Numbered from the stretch's first letter, positions 1 through 12,300 are shown. The stretch is 64,000 nucleotides of DNA from Glandiceps talaboti (GCF_964340395.1 NC_135562.1:3427634-3491633); one strand, 5' to 3'. Program-made: numbers and translations. Notes: a model not told the origin generated them from the sequence alone.

Positions 1-574
1 TCCAGCCGCTAACATGATTTTCCCAGGGGCTGAAGGGAAGGCGTCCGTGTATGAAATCATCAAGGTGATTTTGCCAACTCTGCTTCTGGCGGTTCTTCGT
101 GGCTTTGAATTCTCCATGCCAGTGGTAACTTGAAACGACGGCATCTTTTGGGTTTCGTGAGACATATATCACCTTCGCACCAGTAGAGCGAATTGGTTTA
201 GGAAACAGCTCGTATGGGAGATGTGATTTAAACAACCGAGGGGATGGAGTGGCATTCGGGTCAGCTTGGAATTTTCTTATAAGTGATAACATCTCTGGAC
301 CCCAAATCTTTCCACTTCGATTGTCATCGACAGATAACATTTCAATCATTGGGGGTACTCTCTTTCCACCGTCTTCCAGTAATTTCCAATCCTGGTACAT
401 TTCCTGGAGAAGGAAAATCAACCACGTATTTCCTGATTTGGGAAAACCACTAATAACTACGTCGCCAGTACGAAACGAAAACTTTTCCAGGATACCAGAT
501 TCCAGTTTATCTACCGATGTACAATAGTACAGTTGATATCCTTTATAATTCACACATGGACTATCTGTTGCCAT
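1..574 (-). CDS. SULT1-like: Cytosolic sulfotransferase (SULT family), N-terminal 191 residues, cut by window edge
   Basis: The minus strand is open from an ATG at 574 to the window edge. SULT enzymes transfer sulfate from PAPS to phenols, steroids, amines and similar acceptors in the cytosol. Visible landmarks, in family order: the 5'-phosphosulfate loop FPKSGNTW (residues 44-51), the RLFKSHLP block with the expected catalytic histidine His118, and the 3'-phosphate site YVSRNPKDAVVS (residues 137-148, Arg140 and Ser148). There is no signal peptide or membrane segment. SULTs are usually about 290-300 residues, so roughly the last 100, including the C-terminal RKG loop, lie outside the window. 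No intron interrupts the visible part. The ATG was chosen because it gives the usual 40-50 residues before the loop. Family is secure; subfamily and substrate are not. A truncated LINE lies about 340 bp upstream. Confidence 0.93.
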   Translation of the reverse strand, partial: MATDSPCVNYKGYQLYYCTSVDKLESGILEKFSFRTGDVVISGFPKSGNTWLIFLLQEMYQDWKLLEDGGKRVPPMIEMLSVDDNRSGKIWGPEMLSLIRKFQADPNATPSPRLFKSHLPYELFPKPIRSTGAKVIYVSRNPKDAVVSSYHWHGEFKATKNRQKQSWQNHLDDFIHGRLPFSPWENHVSGW

Positions 575-914
575 AGTAATAGTTACGTCGAAAAAGTAGA
601 ATTACGATTAAAATTGAACACAACGATAACAGTAATGGTGTGTCGTTACAAAAATGTCACATTCGGTATTTTAAGTGAATATTTAGTGTCACGGTCAGAT
701 GATTTGACGTCACGTGACCAGTTTTTGATATGCAACGATAGTAACGTCATTCAGTGATCGTAATTTCTAAAAACACCTAGCTTCACGCTTTTCAGGGTCA
801 AGTTGATAAACATTTCAGGCAAGCTTCGTCTCTACAACTGTCTAAATTTAGTCTCAGTACTCTAAATTCTACTGGTACCTTATATTAGCAACTGTTACAC
901 AGATGTTTGGTACA
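575..914. other. Upstream region of the SULT gene; no gene seen
   Basis: This is the gap between the SULT start codon and the 5' break of the LINE. It presumably holds the SULT promoter or 5' UTR on the minus strand. I see no clear TATA box or CpG-rich block and no coding sequence. Confidence 0.5.
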
Positions 915-2972
915 AAAATAGAATGGACGAAAGCAGTGACATAGCTGAAACTTTTAATGACTTCTTTTCAAATATTGGACCTAATCTTGCAGCAAATATA
1001 AATTCTCCCGAAAGTTTTGATAGTTACCTTACTGACAATTACCCCAATTCAATCTTTTTTCGTCCAGTTAATGAAAACGATGTTGCCAAGGAAATCAGTC
1101 GCTTAGATCCCCGGAAAGCTATGGGACACGATCATATTCATCCTAAACTCATCATTGATTCTGTTCATTACATTTCTCGTCCACTAACCCACATTATTAA
1201 CTGTTCTCTCACTGAACGCATATTTCCAGACCCACTCAAATTTGCAAAAATATCACCAATCTACAAGAAAGGCTCAGTGCTTGAAGCCAGTAACTATAGG
1301 CCCATTTCTATTCTACCGATACTCAGTAAGGTTTTCGAATCAATTGTACATGACCAGCTAACCACTTTCCTCGACAAATTTAATATTATTATAAATACCC
1401 AATATGGATTTCGAAAAAAATATAGTACAAAACTTGCTTTAGCTGATTTGGTTTCAGACATTACAGACAAAATGGACAACGGTCTAATTACATTTGGCAT
1501 CTTTATTGACCTTAAAAAGGCTTTTGATACTATTGACCACCAAATTCTACTCAAAAAACTTTCTTACTATGGAATCAGATGTGTACCTCTCCGCTGGTTC
1601 CAAAGCTATCTGGAAAACAGGTTGTTAATATCAACGGCTTCACTTCAAACCCAAGACAGATCAAATGTGGTGTACCGCAAGGATCTATCTTGGGACCTAT
1701 CCTTTTCTTGATTTATATTAACGATATTAACAAATCTACTGATGCTTTCAACATTCGACTATTTGCTGACGATACTAATCTTTTCAAATACATGACATCC
1801 ACCCATATTAACCTTTCTCTTCTCAGTAAACCTCTTGACAAAGTCAACCTCTGGTGCAATGCAAACAAACTTACAATTAACATCGAAAAAACAAACTATA
1901 TGGTCATAAAAACGCTCCAAAAATCCACCCATTTGGAAGGACGTCTTTGTATTGGCAATACACCCGTGAAGGGAGTGTTGTCAGCCACATACCTAGGCGT
2001 AGCAATCGACCCCTCCCTTACTTGGAAGTCACATATTGAAAAAGTGAGGAACACAATCAGCCCGAAAGTTGGCATAATTTCACGCATTCGGCACTATGTT
2101 CCTAAATCTGTCCTCATCCTCCTCTATAATAGTCTAATTCTCCCCCACCTTAGTTATTGTGTTGAAATCTGGGGAAACACTTATCCAACAGCCCTTGACC
2201 CACTTTACCGTCTACAAAAGAAAATAGTTCGTCTCATAACCTTCTCTGACTACCATGCACACTCTACTCCTCTCTTTAACCAACTTAATATTCTTGACAT
2301 CTATAAACTTTGTAAACTTCAGACTTGCATGTTCATCTACGATCTAAACCATAACCGCTTTACACACACTCTTGACCATTACATCACATACCAGTTGTCC
2401 CATGGCCATAGCTATCCAACCAGTGCTAACAACAGTGGTAACTTTCCAATCCCTAAGGTTAACCTCTCAATTAGTCAACACAACTTCAAGTACGCATCTA
2501 TTAAAACCTGGAACTCTGTGCCTATGTCTGTAAGAACGATAAACAATAGACATAATTTTAAGAAAAACTTAAGGCAGTATCTTCTGAGGGAATAACCTTT
2601 ATCTGTTGTCTCTTTCAATTTGCCACTGTAATTTTATTTCTATATATTAGAACTTGTGCTTGTTACCTGTTCTTATTTTACTATTTTTTCCGTTACGTTT
2701 ATAAGCTTCCATTTAATTTTGCCACCAACACTTCTCCTTATTTACTAAGAATTGTATTTTTGTTGTTATTGTGAAACTCGTACCAGCCCAAATTTGTATT
2801 TATTATCTACATGTACGGTCCATGGACATTGATTAGTTCCTACGAACTATTTCCATGGCCCTCACCAGAAATGTTTTATCCGTTGCTTTCAGAGTTTGTG
2901 TATATATTTTTCTCTTCTGGTGGAATAAATTTCAATTCATTCATTCATTCATTCATTCATTCATTCATTTGA
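915..2972 (+). mobile_element. 5'-truncated non-LTR retrotransposon (CR1/L2/Rex1-jockey group LINE)
   Basis: The element contains a nearly intact reverse-transcriptase ORF (923-2595), a 340 bp 3' UTR and a terminal run of TTCA repeats (about 2936-2970). Tandem tetranucleotide 3' tails are usual in CR1/L2-type elements. The endonuclease domain and any ORF1 are missing, so the copy broke off during target-primed reverse transcription. Its 3' UTR has a hairpin at about 2815-2860 that is shared with a second fragment at 27727-27910. I could not define a target-site duplication. Clade assignment is by general resemblance of the RT blocks only. Confidence 0.88.
923..2595 (+). pseudogene. LINE reverse transcriptase ORF, one frameshift, endonuclease missing
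   Basis: Two overlapping reading frames (923 to about 1620, then about 1615 to 2595) encode consecutive parts of one reverse transcriptase. The first holds the fingers and palm-A blocks (NYRPISILPILSKVFE, QYGFRKKYSTKLA, FIDLKKAFDTIDH). The second holds block B (GVPQGSILGPILF), the catalytic FADD box (1762-1773), the D block and YLGVAID, followed by the usual C-terminal region ending near RQYLLRE. The frame changes near 1612-1622, just after the YLENR motif, by a small indel. No other stop interrupts either half, so the copy is young, but it cannot make the whole enzyme. The protein would copy the element's RNA at a nicked chromosomal site. Confidence 0.9.
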
Positions 2973-3751
2973 TGGTTCCCTTTGTTTGCGGTCGTCTCAG
3001 TGAGATAGGTATGCAGATTTCGTACCCGAGTTGAAGGTCCAAACGTGATTATACATGCTTGTTGGCGAATTCAAATTCGCCGTTTCGGTCAACAATTCTT
3101 TAAATTCAAATCATACAGAAACCAAGGACTCAACTTCAGATAAACGATTATCAAATCGTAAAATGTTTATATGTAAATGAGGTTGGAATCTTTCAGTAAG
3201 AACGGATGGGTTTGACTCATGTGGCTGTGTATGTACGCACGATTTTTGACTAAATGTTCACAAAAAGGCATAGCTTGACACATGTGGTACAGTTTCCACT
3301 CATGTGGCTGTGTATGTACGCACGATTTTTGACTAAATGTTCACAAAAAGGCATAGCTTGACACATGTGGTCCAGTTTTCTTTCTGAATCCCTAAACATG
3401 GGGTCTGTGAAGATGAGTAGGATACTTCAATGCCATATCAATATCCAAAACTACTCGAGTAATAGGTAATCTCACACGCTAAAAGACCCTTAAATGTCGG
3501 AGTGCAGTGGGGTATCCATATCGTAACCAGTGAAGTGGGGTGAAGACATAGAGAGACATTCAGAGTAGTACGCCCCCATCGACCGGGAAATCCCAGGCGC
3601 AAGAGCGTTAGCTTCGCTAAACCGACCTCTCGCCGCTGAGGGCGAGAGTATGGGTAATCGAAACTACTCTCGGGTGTTATGCCCCTCAACAGCGAGAGTA
3701 TGGGTAACCGAGACTATACACGCTACAAAAACCACAGGGAACAGCGAGCAT
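2973..3751. repeat. Non-coding stretch with an 83-bp tandem duplication (3215-3380)
   Basis: Positions 3215-3297 and 3298-3380 are almost identical 83-bp copies containing the word GTGTATGTACGCACG. The rest shows no gene; short open frames here have no protein-like character. Confidence 0.85.
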
Positions 3752-4352
<601 letters not shown>

Positions 4353-4692
4353 GTATCATCTTAGAAAATATGGTTAGGATAAAAAAATAACGATATATGA
4401 TGAATGGTGGATCGTACGTTTGTCAGCAAATGTGACGTTTTGTCTAAGGGAGCATTCGTTTTTTACGGGGAGGGGGGGGGGTCGATGGAATTTGAGGTAT
4501 GAATTAAATGTAAAAAGCAACCCCCCCTAAAAATTACTTTTCTAAAATTTGACCCCCCCCCCCTAAATCCATCAATTGTAAAATGTGACCCCCCCCCCCT
4601 ATAAAAATTTTTCACTTGATTTATAATAGATTTATGAAACACTTGACTTATATGAGTGTTTGTTCGACATATCACATAATGGACCATGAAAC

Positions 4693-5280
4693 CTAGTCCA
4701 TGTAGTTCCGTGACTTCCAAGTAGTACACTGTCTGCCTGATCTTGTTGTGTGAAAGAGTTCATTTTCAATGTCACTGCTATCACTTTCAGAGTCACTTTC
4801 CGAGTCACTTTCCTCTGATTCACCCAATTCATGTATCACTACATGTCCATCTTCTGATTCACTGTCTTCGTCCATCTCATCCTCTTCATCGCTCTCCTCA
4901 TCCTCTTTATCCCTCTCATGGTTCACTCTCAGACTTTCCAGTGTTGTTTGACACAGCTGCCTGCCAATGTGTGCTTCAACTATTTTCAGTTTGTCTTTTT
5001 TTAGCATCTTTCTCTCAGTTGTCAATTTATGTCTGTTTATGTACATGTCCAGGTCAGAAACTTTCAGCTTACGTAATTCACTGTTTCTGTACAGTGCATT
5101 CCAGTCATGGCTGTCATATTGTCGTGGTTGATCCACAGCATTAGCTTGGTTTCGCTTCTTTTTCTTGAGTCTTACAGTTTTCAATGTCTCTAAATGAATT
5201 AAGTAGTCAACTACCACTTTCTCAGGCACTATATACTTCTTTGAGAACTCAACAACTTTGTCATGGTCATCAGAAGACAT
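4693..5280 (-). CDS. Transposon-carried SAP-like, acidic-tailed protein of unknown function
   Basis: A 195-residue ORF beginning MSSDDHDKVVEFSKKYI. Residues about 65-110 (ALYRNSELRKLKVSDLDMY and following, to VEAHIGRQL) match the length and hydrophobic spacing of a SAP-type DNA-binding helix-loop-helix: L-x-x-L-x-V-x-x-L-D-x-Y, then a second helix with K-x-D-K-L-x-x-V. A basic patch (RLKKKKRNQ) precedes it. Residues about 125-170 are a run of D/E/S, and the protein ends TRSGRQCTTWKSRNYMD. It lies wholly inside the inverted repeats and reads away from the second remnant, so it is an accessory protein of the transposon rather than a host gene. A role in binding transposon ends is inference. The ORF has no breaks, so it may still be expressed. 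Confidence 0.65.
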   Translation of the reverse strand: MSSDDHDKVVEFSKKYIVPEKVVVDYLIHLETLKTVRLKKKKRNQANAVDQPRQYDSHDWNALYRNSELRKLKVSDLDMYINRHKLTTERKMLKKDKLKIVEAHIGRQLCQTTLESLRVNHERDKEDEESDEEDEMDEDSESEDGHVVIHELGESEESDSESDSESDSSDIENELFHTTRSGRQCTTWKSRNYMD

Positions 5281-5284
5281 TTCT

Positions 5285-5549
5285 CCTGCTTCAAAAAGAC
5301 AGCGTATGGGTATTAATTGGTAATGTTAGCTCTGTAAATGCATCGGAAGCCAAATTGCTTGTGCCCATGTACAACTTGAAATATATTGATGAGCACTCAT
5401 TCAAATTAATTTTTGACCACTTAGCCACTGATAGCAAAGAAACAATTGACCTGAGTGAACTTGACAGTCAAAGTGACACGGAACAAAGTGGATCTGTAGA
5501 TACAGTTGACTACAGTGAACTGAAGAGTCAAAGTGACTCGTCAGACTAA
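5285..5549 (+). pseudogene. C-terminal fragment of a second transposon protein (N-terminal part deleted)
   Basis: The plus strand encodes about 88 residues from roughly LLLQKDSVWVLIGNVSSV to a stop at 5549. The end is rich in Ser/Asp/Glu with a repeated S-E-L-x-S-Q-S-D unit. The sequence before about 5285 is antisense to the SAP-like ORF, so the true N-terminal part is missing. The simplest reading is that the complete element carries a large plus-strand protein here, possibly the transposase, and that an internal deletion removed most of it. No catalytic motif remains, so this is inference. Confidence 0.5.
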
Positions 5550-6056
5550 CTTAGTAACTATCTCTTTTGTGTTCTTATCTATGTTTGTTAGTCCCCGCCG
5601 GCCGGGGCCACGTGGCGGCCATTTTACGATTTTTATGGTGGCATTCACTCAGGTCAATTGTTTCTTTGATATGTTTGGTAAGTGGTCAAAAATTAATTTG
5701 AATGAGTTCTGTTGTTTTTAAAGAGTTTTTAAAGAGTTTTAAAAGTGAGGTATGTCATTATATTGCCACAGCCTGAAAGTTTTATTTTTGTGATTCTGTG
5801 TTTTCTTTTTTTTACTTGTTATCACCTGATCAGACAGAATAAAGACATGTTTGTATTCTGTTTTGTACATTTTTTTTGTCAATTCTGTTGTTTTTTGCTA
5901 TGATTCCATACAAATCTGTTGTAAAAATTGACCCCCCCCCCAAACCATTGGATATAAAATTTGACCCCCCCCCTAAAAACTGCTTTGTAAAAGTCAACCC
6001 CCCCCCCCGAATTCCACCGACCCCCCCCCTCCCCGTAAAAAACGAATGCTCCCTAA

Positions 6057-8300
6057 TGTAATAAGGCAAGATCATGCATGAAAAGACACTAGACGAAGGG
6101 ACAATCATTGGCTATAAAACATTTGAATGAGCACAAAATGAAAAGGTACTGCCGTTTGTGACAAACGTTCCATTCTCCTAAAAAAATACTTTCTCTTTTG
6201 GCATTTTTCAATTATACTTCTTGCTGAAGCCAGTATTTTATTCCCAGTGTGCTCCGATCACAGTTGACATATTATCTTTTCATGCACACACATCCGAGCC
6301 CCACTGTGACGGAAAGATAATTAGCATAATCCGTATTACGTAATCTCGAATACCCTTGATTACATGTACACCCTTTTCACTATTCAGTCATGTACACAGT
6401 GCTGTCAATGGAACATTGCAGAGACACCGGCTGGTAGCTGAAAGGACGTTCTCAAGGTTCGTTGACCGTTTTACACTATGTCATGACAGTAATGGTGATT
6501 TTCACATACAGTCTGATTTATCAGGTAGCGGTATTTCGTGTTCCTTTGATCGCTTTCTGAAAGGTATTTCCCGTGGATCGTTCTGAAGGTAAGTAAAATA
6601 CCCGTGACCGTGAGTCGATTGTTGCATTTCGTTATGTAATGAATCCGACGCTACCAGATTCGACTACTGTAGCCGTGATTTTACATTGAATACGGTGGAA
6701 TATGACAACAGTGATATCAGGATTGTGTGTGTGCCACCAATTTACAAAAAAAAACGTGACCTGGAAATGAACTTGCAGCCAGAATAGCGTTCTGAAAGTA
6801 TTGGTATTTCTAATCGATTGCCAACTTCCCTTGACCCGTACCTGAATGACATGGTCGTGCTGATTCTTGCTCTGTTACAAATTTGGCCATATATTCTACT
6901 AGGGTCTATGATTTGGCCGTCTCGTCCTGAGTCTTGACAGGTGTCTGTTATCAACACGACATGTATGCTGATGACAGGTTTTCGTCATCAACAGACAGAT
7001 GGGAATTTTACGACCTCAATGTCGTATGTTTCGGCGAGAAGAAACGTTAATTATCCTGCTGCTCCAATACATTGAATTCTACCCAACGAAGCAGGCAGCT
7101 ATGAAGTTTTATGTCAATAGTTGTCTGTTATTTTCTTGTTTTTCTCCACATTTCAAACACATTTCAAATATTAACATCATAATAATCACTGTCTTATCAG
7201 GCCGTAGAACCTACACATGTAGGGTCGATGATCAGACTTTATCAACTTTGCACTAATTAGTGCACAGCTAATCCTAGAATAAACCACGAACAAACTCACA
7301 GGTTTTTGCCAAATAAATTTCACAATACCCTAAACTAGTGTAAATATTTACCGATGTGACTATTGATGGTGAATCCTCCTAAAAGAGTCAAAGGAAATAA
7401 TAGTTATTATGGTAATATATAAAACTTTAATTGAAATGTCCAAGAAAACAAGAAAATAATATTAGACATCCGGGAAATCTTGAAAATAAAGCGGTTTATT
7501 CCTCGTGGAATTTGTGACATATTTATTGATCTTGAATCGTACGTTGAATCGCAAGCGTTTCTGTCACACGAGGAACTCCCCACTTTGGCTCGAAAAGTCA
7601 TATGTGATCACAATATTCTAGAAACTAAACTCCTTGTATCAATAAAAGTTCATTATCAAGAAGGACAAAGTGGAGTATTCATTGTGTATTAGGTCAATTG
7701 TATTTCCTGTTGACAATCGCAGTAAAGTTATTCGTCATAATAACACGTAACTGTACATCCTGGAACTGTAACATAACCTGATCACGCATCCATACAAGTG
7801 TGGTACATGTATACTCGGGGTATTTGCGATGTTCTCTGTTGGCATACTTAGACGAGCAGCAGAAAACATCGCTAGCACGGGTGCAAATCCTATCTGATCT
7901 CACTATAAATACGTCCACGCCCACACTAACAGGCACATATTATGCGGTACAGCAAATTTTGTAAATAAAGGCACTACCGTGTTTTCGCGGAATTTCGTGG
8001 AAATGGACTGATCGCGCTCATTTGCATACAGGCAAGCCAACACTGGGTCACCGCACTGTCTTTCGTATTGCACTGCAGGGCAAATACCACTAGTTCGCGT
8101 GTGCATCAATACAAGCAATGACAGTTTAATCACATGTACAAATACACATGTAATAATACATTGAATAGAAAGCCACAGTATTTGTCTTTGATATCTTAGA
8201 CTATTGTCATATCTATTTGATTTTCAACGTCAAGTTATTAGTTATGCAAACATACATTAATTGCATCTTTAATATTCGTATTTATTTTATTTTATTACAG
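6057..8300. other. Upstream region of the first 3-O-sulfotransferase; no coding gene seen
   Basis: This interval presumably contains the promoter and first non-coding exon of the gene at 8350. A perfect donor AAG|GTAAGTA lies at 6588/6589, and the acceptor used by the coding exon is at 8300. A short open frame at about 7480-7692 has no recognisable domain. The rest shows nothing I can support. Confidence 0.5.
6400..6588 (+). other. Possible 5' non-coding exon of the first 3-O-sulfotransferase gene
   Basis: The sequence ends in the consensus donor AAG|GTAAGTA (exon end 6588). The coding exon downstream begins right after a strong acceptor (TTTATTACAG, ending at 8300). An intron of about 1.7 kb joining the two is plausible. 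The left edge is a guess; no transcription start can be seen. Confidence 0.3.
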
Positions 8301-8303
8301 ATT

Positions 8304-8377
8304 ATGATGCCAGTTCAAATTTCCAAGTGTCAGATTGTTATTTTGTGCCATGTTGCTATGGGATACAATGCAAATTA
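8304..8377 (+). promoter_or_regulatory. Upstream ORF overlapping the 3-O-sulfotransferase start
   Basis: Just after the acceptor, ATG-ATG-CCA opens a 24-codon frame that ends at TAA 8375-8377, beyond the main ATG at 8350 and in another frame. If the leader is as drawn, ribosomes starting here would bypass the main start, which could lower translation. This is an inference from sequence only. Confidence 0.4.
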
Positions 8378-9360
8378 AGAAAAAGATTGTAATTTCTTGC
8401 ATGGTGGCATGCATCATTGGACTTGTTTTTCTTTGTAATGCTGTCTACCTCTCCAATGTTGACATCTTTTACTTTGGCAAGCCCTCGCCTCCTACAAAAT
8501 CACAAATCAGGAATGGGATAAAGGCTGCGCAGGAGGAAAATGACACTCTCAATTCTACAGAACTGACTCCAGTTCAATCGATGGAAAGACGATTGCCACA
8601 GGCTATTATAATAGGGATTAGAAAATGTGGAACACGAGCATTACTTAACATGTTGAAGATACATCCAAAAATTCGAACTGCCTCCGACGAGATACATTAC
8701 TTTGATCGTGACGAGAACTACAAACAGGGTTTAGACTGGTATGTACAACAGATGCCACTCTCTTATCCAGATCAAATAACTATTGAGAAAAGTCCGGCAT
8801 ATTTCATTACAGACGAAGCACCAAAACGGATATATCAAATGAACCCGTCTATCAAATTATTGCTTATTGTTCGTGATCCAACAATCCGGGTTGTTTCAGA
8901 TTATGCACAGATTCACTTACATCCAGAACAACGCCATGACCTACCTGCTGACACGTTTGAACAACTTGTAATGGATGGTGAACATATTAATAAAGACTAC
9001 AAGGCAGTTACAACCTCAATGTACTCCAAACATATGAAAAAATGGTTAGCTTTGTATCCAAAACAACAGATTCACATTGTTGATGGAGATAAACTTGTCA
9101 AAGACCCGGTACCTGAGTTAGAAAAAGTGGAAACGTTTCTTGAATTGGAACACACAATTTCGTACGACAATTTTTACTTCAATGAAACGAAGGGGTTCTA
9201 CTGCATTAAGTATGAAACTAAAAGCAAATGTCTTGCCGATAGTAAGGGGTTAAAGCACCCGGATGTTGATCCAACTGTTATGCAAAAACTTCAAGAGTTC
9301 TATCACCGTTACAACGAAAGGTTTCAAGAGATGGTTGGGATGCGATTTGATTGGCTTTAA
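8350..9360 (+). CDS. HS3ST1-like: Heparan sulfate glucosamine 3-O-sulfotransferase (type 1-like)
   Basis: A 336-residue type II Golgi membrane protein: short cytosolic tail, membrane anchor at about residues 13-34, a stem with sequons at Asn64 and Asn68, and a sulfotransferase domain from about residue 82. It transfers sulfate from PAPS to the 3-OH of glucosamine in heparan sulfate. Landmarks: 5'-phosphosulfate loop RKCGTRALL (91-99), the EIHYFD block with probable catalytic Glu114, EKSPAYF, the 3'-phosphate site LLLIVRDPTIRVVSDY, IVDGD, the FYC...KC cysteine pair, KGLKHPDVDP, and the C-terminal FDW typical of this family. Cys93 stands where family members commonly have Gly. The coding region is one exon, entered through an acceptor at 8300. 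The ATG at 8350 was chosen by alignment with the paralogue. A short upstream ORF (8304-8377) overlaps the start. Confidence 0.95.
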   Translation: MLLWDTMQIKKKIVISCMVACIIGLVFLCNAVYLSNVDIFYFGKPSPPTKSQIRNGIKAAQEENDTLNSTELTPVQSMERRLPQAIIIGIRKCGTRALLNMLKIHPKIRTASDEIHYFDRDENYKQGLDWYVQQMPLSYPDQITIEKSPAYFITDEAPKRIYQMNPSIKLLLIVRDPTIRVVSDYAQIHLHPEQRHDLPADTFEQLVMDGEHINKDYKAVTTSMYSKHMKKWLALYPKQQIHIVDGDKLVKDPVPELEKVETFLELEHTISYDNFYFNETKGFYCIKYETKSKCLADSKGLKHPDVDPTVMQKLQEFYHRYNERFQEMVGMRFDWL

Positions 9361-12300
9361 TTTTGTGGTTACACTATGTGCATGCAGTATAAAAGTGTAA
9401 TTGGAAGGTTCGTAGTTAATAGATTGTAGTTAGATCTCAAATTAAAAATGGTGTAATGATCAGTTGCCAGTGTTGTTGATGGTCATGAAAAGGGAATATT
9501 ATAAATTATGGCTTGAAATCATGGTTGAACCTATCGTGAATAGTTGCTGGATTTAGACTTCAATATCATTTGTCGTCGTCTTCATCATCATCATCATCAT
9601 CATCCCTTGGGTGGATGACCGAGTGTGGGTTTGTGCGTACGTACGTCATACGTACGTGTGCCTGCGTGTCCGCATGCATGCATACATGCATGTACAGTAT
9701 GTATATACGTATTACGTACGTACGTACCATTATGTTAGTGTTTAAACAAAACCACTCTATATACTGTAATACGAGCCTCGACTCAGATAGTGCTTTAATT
9801 CCTTAAGAAAAACAACAAAAAGCAAACCGTCAACACATATTGTTATTGGTTTTGATATTTCTAGTCAAATCTACAACAGATGTTTAATATAACAGCACGC
9901 TAAATGTAAATTAACAACATGGATGAAACCTCAAAGTGGATACATTTTAAGAAATCTGGTCATTATTTCGTCATTACAGGAGAAATGAAATTGCCTTGGT
10001 GTTTCACTTATGGGACATGGTGTTTCAATTCCACTCAAGTCGAACGGTTACATTTCTACTTCTAGATCCCAATGTGCGCGGCACCTCTATCATAGTTTCT
10101 TTTGTATTTGAAGTTAGCTCTCTTACAGTAAAAATAATCCCAGTGAAACAGCAAGACATCTTCAATTCTCCTGTAAAATGCAAAGACTGCTTACATGTAT
10201 TTCCTGCTTTTACTTGTTTTGATTCAAACTACATGCATATCTAGATCTGACGGTGGTGTTTTCACACCATATCACAGCACATGGAACTTTGTGCATATCC
10301 CAAAGACCCGTTTCCATAATAAGTGACAATGACATATGAATTGTATTATCATGTACAACAATGTCATACTGACATACTAGTACTTAATCTAACGAACTGT
10401 AACATGGACACCATTCTTTCCACTCTGAAGCACGATATGTAAATACAGACATAATATAACATGAAGCAATTTGCACAGCATTATTTATGTTTGTAGGAAG
10501 ACATATATATATTCCCATTGGGATAGATTATTTTCAATCACACCATCTAATTGATGGATCAGTCAGATGGAAGTAATGACATCTTCACTTGTCTCAATTA
10601 AGACTTAGAACTGTGTATTATTATTAATGACACATTTTGATTTCTTGTTTTTTTGTCATCAATGGGAAAGAACTATGTCATTTCATATATTTGTGTTTGC
10701 GTAAAATTAAAAAAAGTACATGGAAACAAGAGTATATTGATTTAAATATTGCCAGTTGTTAAGATATTTGATGTATTGTACATTTGATAGTTACATACAT
10801 TGATGAAACCTATTCCCAGCTGAGCTGTTTCTTATCCGTGGTTGCTTCATAGTCAAAATATTATTAGTTATTGTTGTATTAGGGCATGCAGAGGGATAAA
10901 AGTGAAACTCTCAAGAATGCAATAATATTATCTTTACTTGTATGGTCTGTGGTTTAATGATTACCTATGAATGTTTTATATGTCACACTTTAAAAATTTG
11001 AAATGTAAATCTTAACTTTGAAACTTCATTCATTATGTTCTAACTTTAAACTCTGTTTTGCCATTGTTGTACAACCAGTTGTGAATGTTGTAGTTACTGC
11101 AAAAGAGAAGCCTTTGGTTGAATAATTTGTCGAGTTTGAATAAAGTCAATACATGAATTCAATAAAGTCACTAAACTCGTATTCAGCAAGATTATTTTAA
11201 ACTTCGCCTTGACTTTGTACATCGACTTTAAGTGCACAAAGTCACTAGGTCATACCTAAATCCCGTCTATGCGACCATATAAGCAGTAGATCATTTGTAT
11301 CAACGAAAGTAGAGGGAGTATTATTTGTATGCAAATTTAACTATAGATCCACAGTACTACATTTATTCCCCTGGCACAAGCCAATATTGGTAGAACCCTT
11401 TATACTTCCTAAGGTCAATTTGTAGATCATGCAGTCTCAGCCTCCTGTTACAGACCTTACATGATCATCCTTCACGCAAGTTTAACAATTTACGTTCCAG
11501 TAGGTCCTAATTAAATGCATTGGCGAGAATTATGCATGCAATACATAAAAAATATTGTCAAGTCCACTTTATGGAACCATGTGCAATAACCAGTTGAAAA
11601 AAAACACACACCAAGTCTCTAAGTGATTTAGCTAAAATATACTAAGTAAATAATTTTCAGACAGAGTTAGGAACTGCTACAAACAAGACTTATGTATCAT
11701 TCAGATATGAACCTAGGTGACCTGAGTTAGGTTCACCAATTTGCAAGCATTAATCATTTGGTAAATTCTCGCCCTTTTCTAACAGCAGTGCCAAAGACTC
11801 ACTCTGATAGTCCTTCTGTTTTTTGGAATGGACAGTGCTATAGTTAGTGCAAGGCTTATACTTACTTTACTGGATGTAACCCAGCACACAAGATATACTA
11901 ATAAGTAATGCCCTTCATAAACAAAGTTAAGTTAAGTTTAGGACAGCTACCCTTTTTTCATAAGTCGTCCATTAATACGAAGTCACCTATATTAATCCTG
12001 TTTTAGACACAAATAAGTCATACAAACGATCAGATAACCATCTTTGACAGTTTAACACACTATGTAGTTAGATGCATGCATGTCCAAGTGCATTTTCTTT
12101 TATCCCCATAAGTCATGATCAGTTACTAAATCTGTATTAGTATCATACAATCTGTATTTAGCATATACATAATATAAGATACCCTGTCGGGAACATCAGG
12201 TAGGATTCCACCATAATTATAAAATTAATGTTACATATAATCAACCACACTTGTAATACTAACTATAATGTAATACTAATATTATATAAAATAAAAACGC

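Larger units (their letters stand above)
4448..6053. mobile_element. DNA transposon, 1.6 kb, G-rich terminal inverted repeats, TAA target duplication, internally deleted
   Basis: The ends are inverted repeats of about 45 bp, both starting GGGAGCATTCGTTTTTTACG, running into a tract of 9-10 G and then TCG-TGGAATT, with only a few differences. They are flanked by TAA at 4445-4447 and 6054-6056. Next to each end sit two or three further units of the form TGTAAAA-TGA-(C)8-10. Inside are two divergent coding remnants: a SAP-like ORF (4693-5280, -) and the acidic C-terminal tail of another protein (about 5285-5549, +). A 3-bp TWA duplication and a two-gene layout recall PIF/Harbinger elements, but I see no DDE transposase, so the superfamily is unproven. 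A related smaller element lies at 14315-15049. Confidence 0.85.

Noticed and set aside
7480-7692. 70-codon plus-strand open frame upstream of the 3-O-sulfotransferase
   Set aside because: Lacks an ATG at a sensible place and matches no family I know; it lies in the predicted 5' intron.
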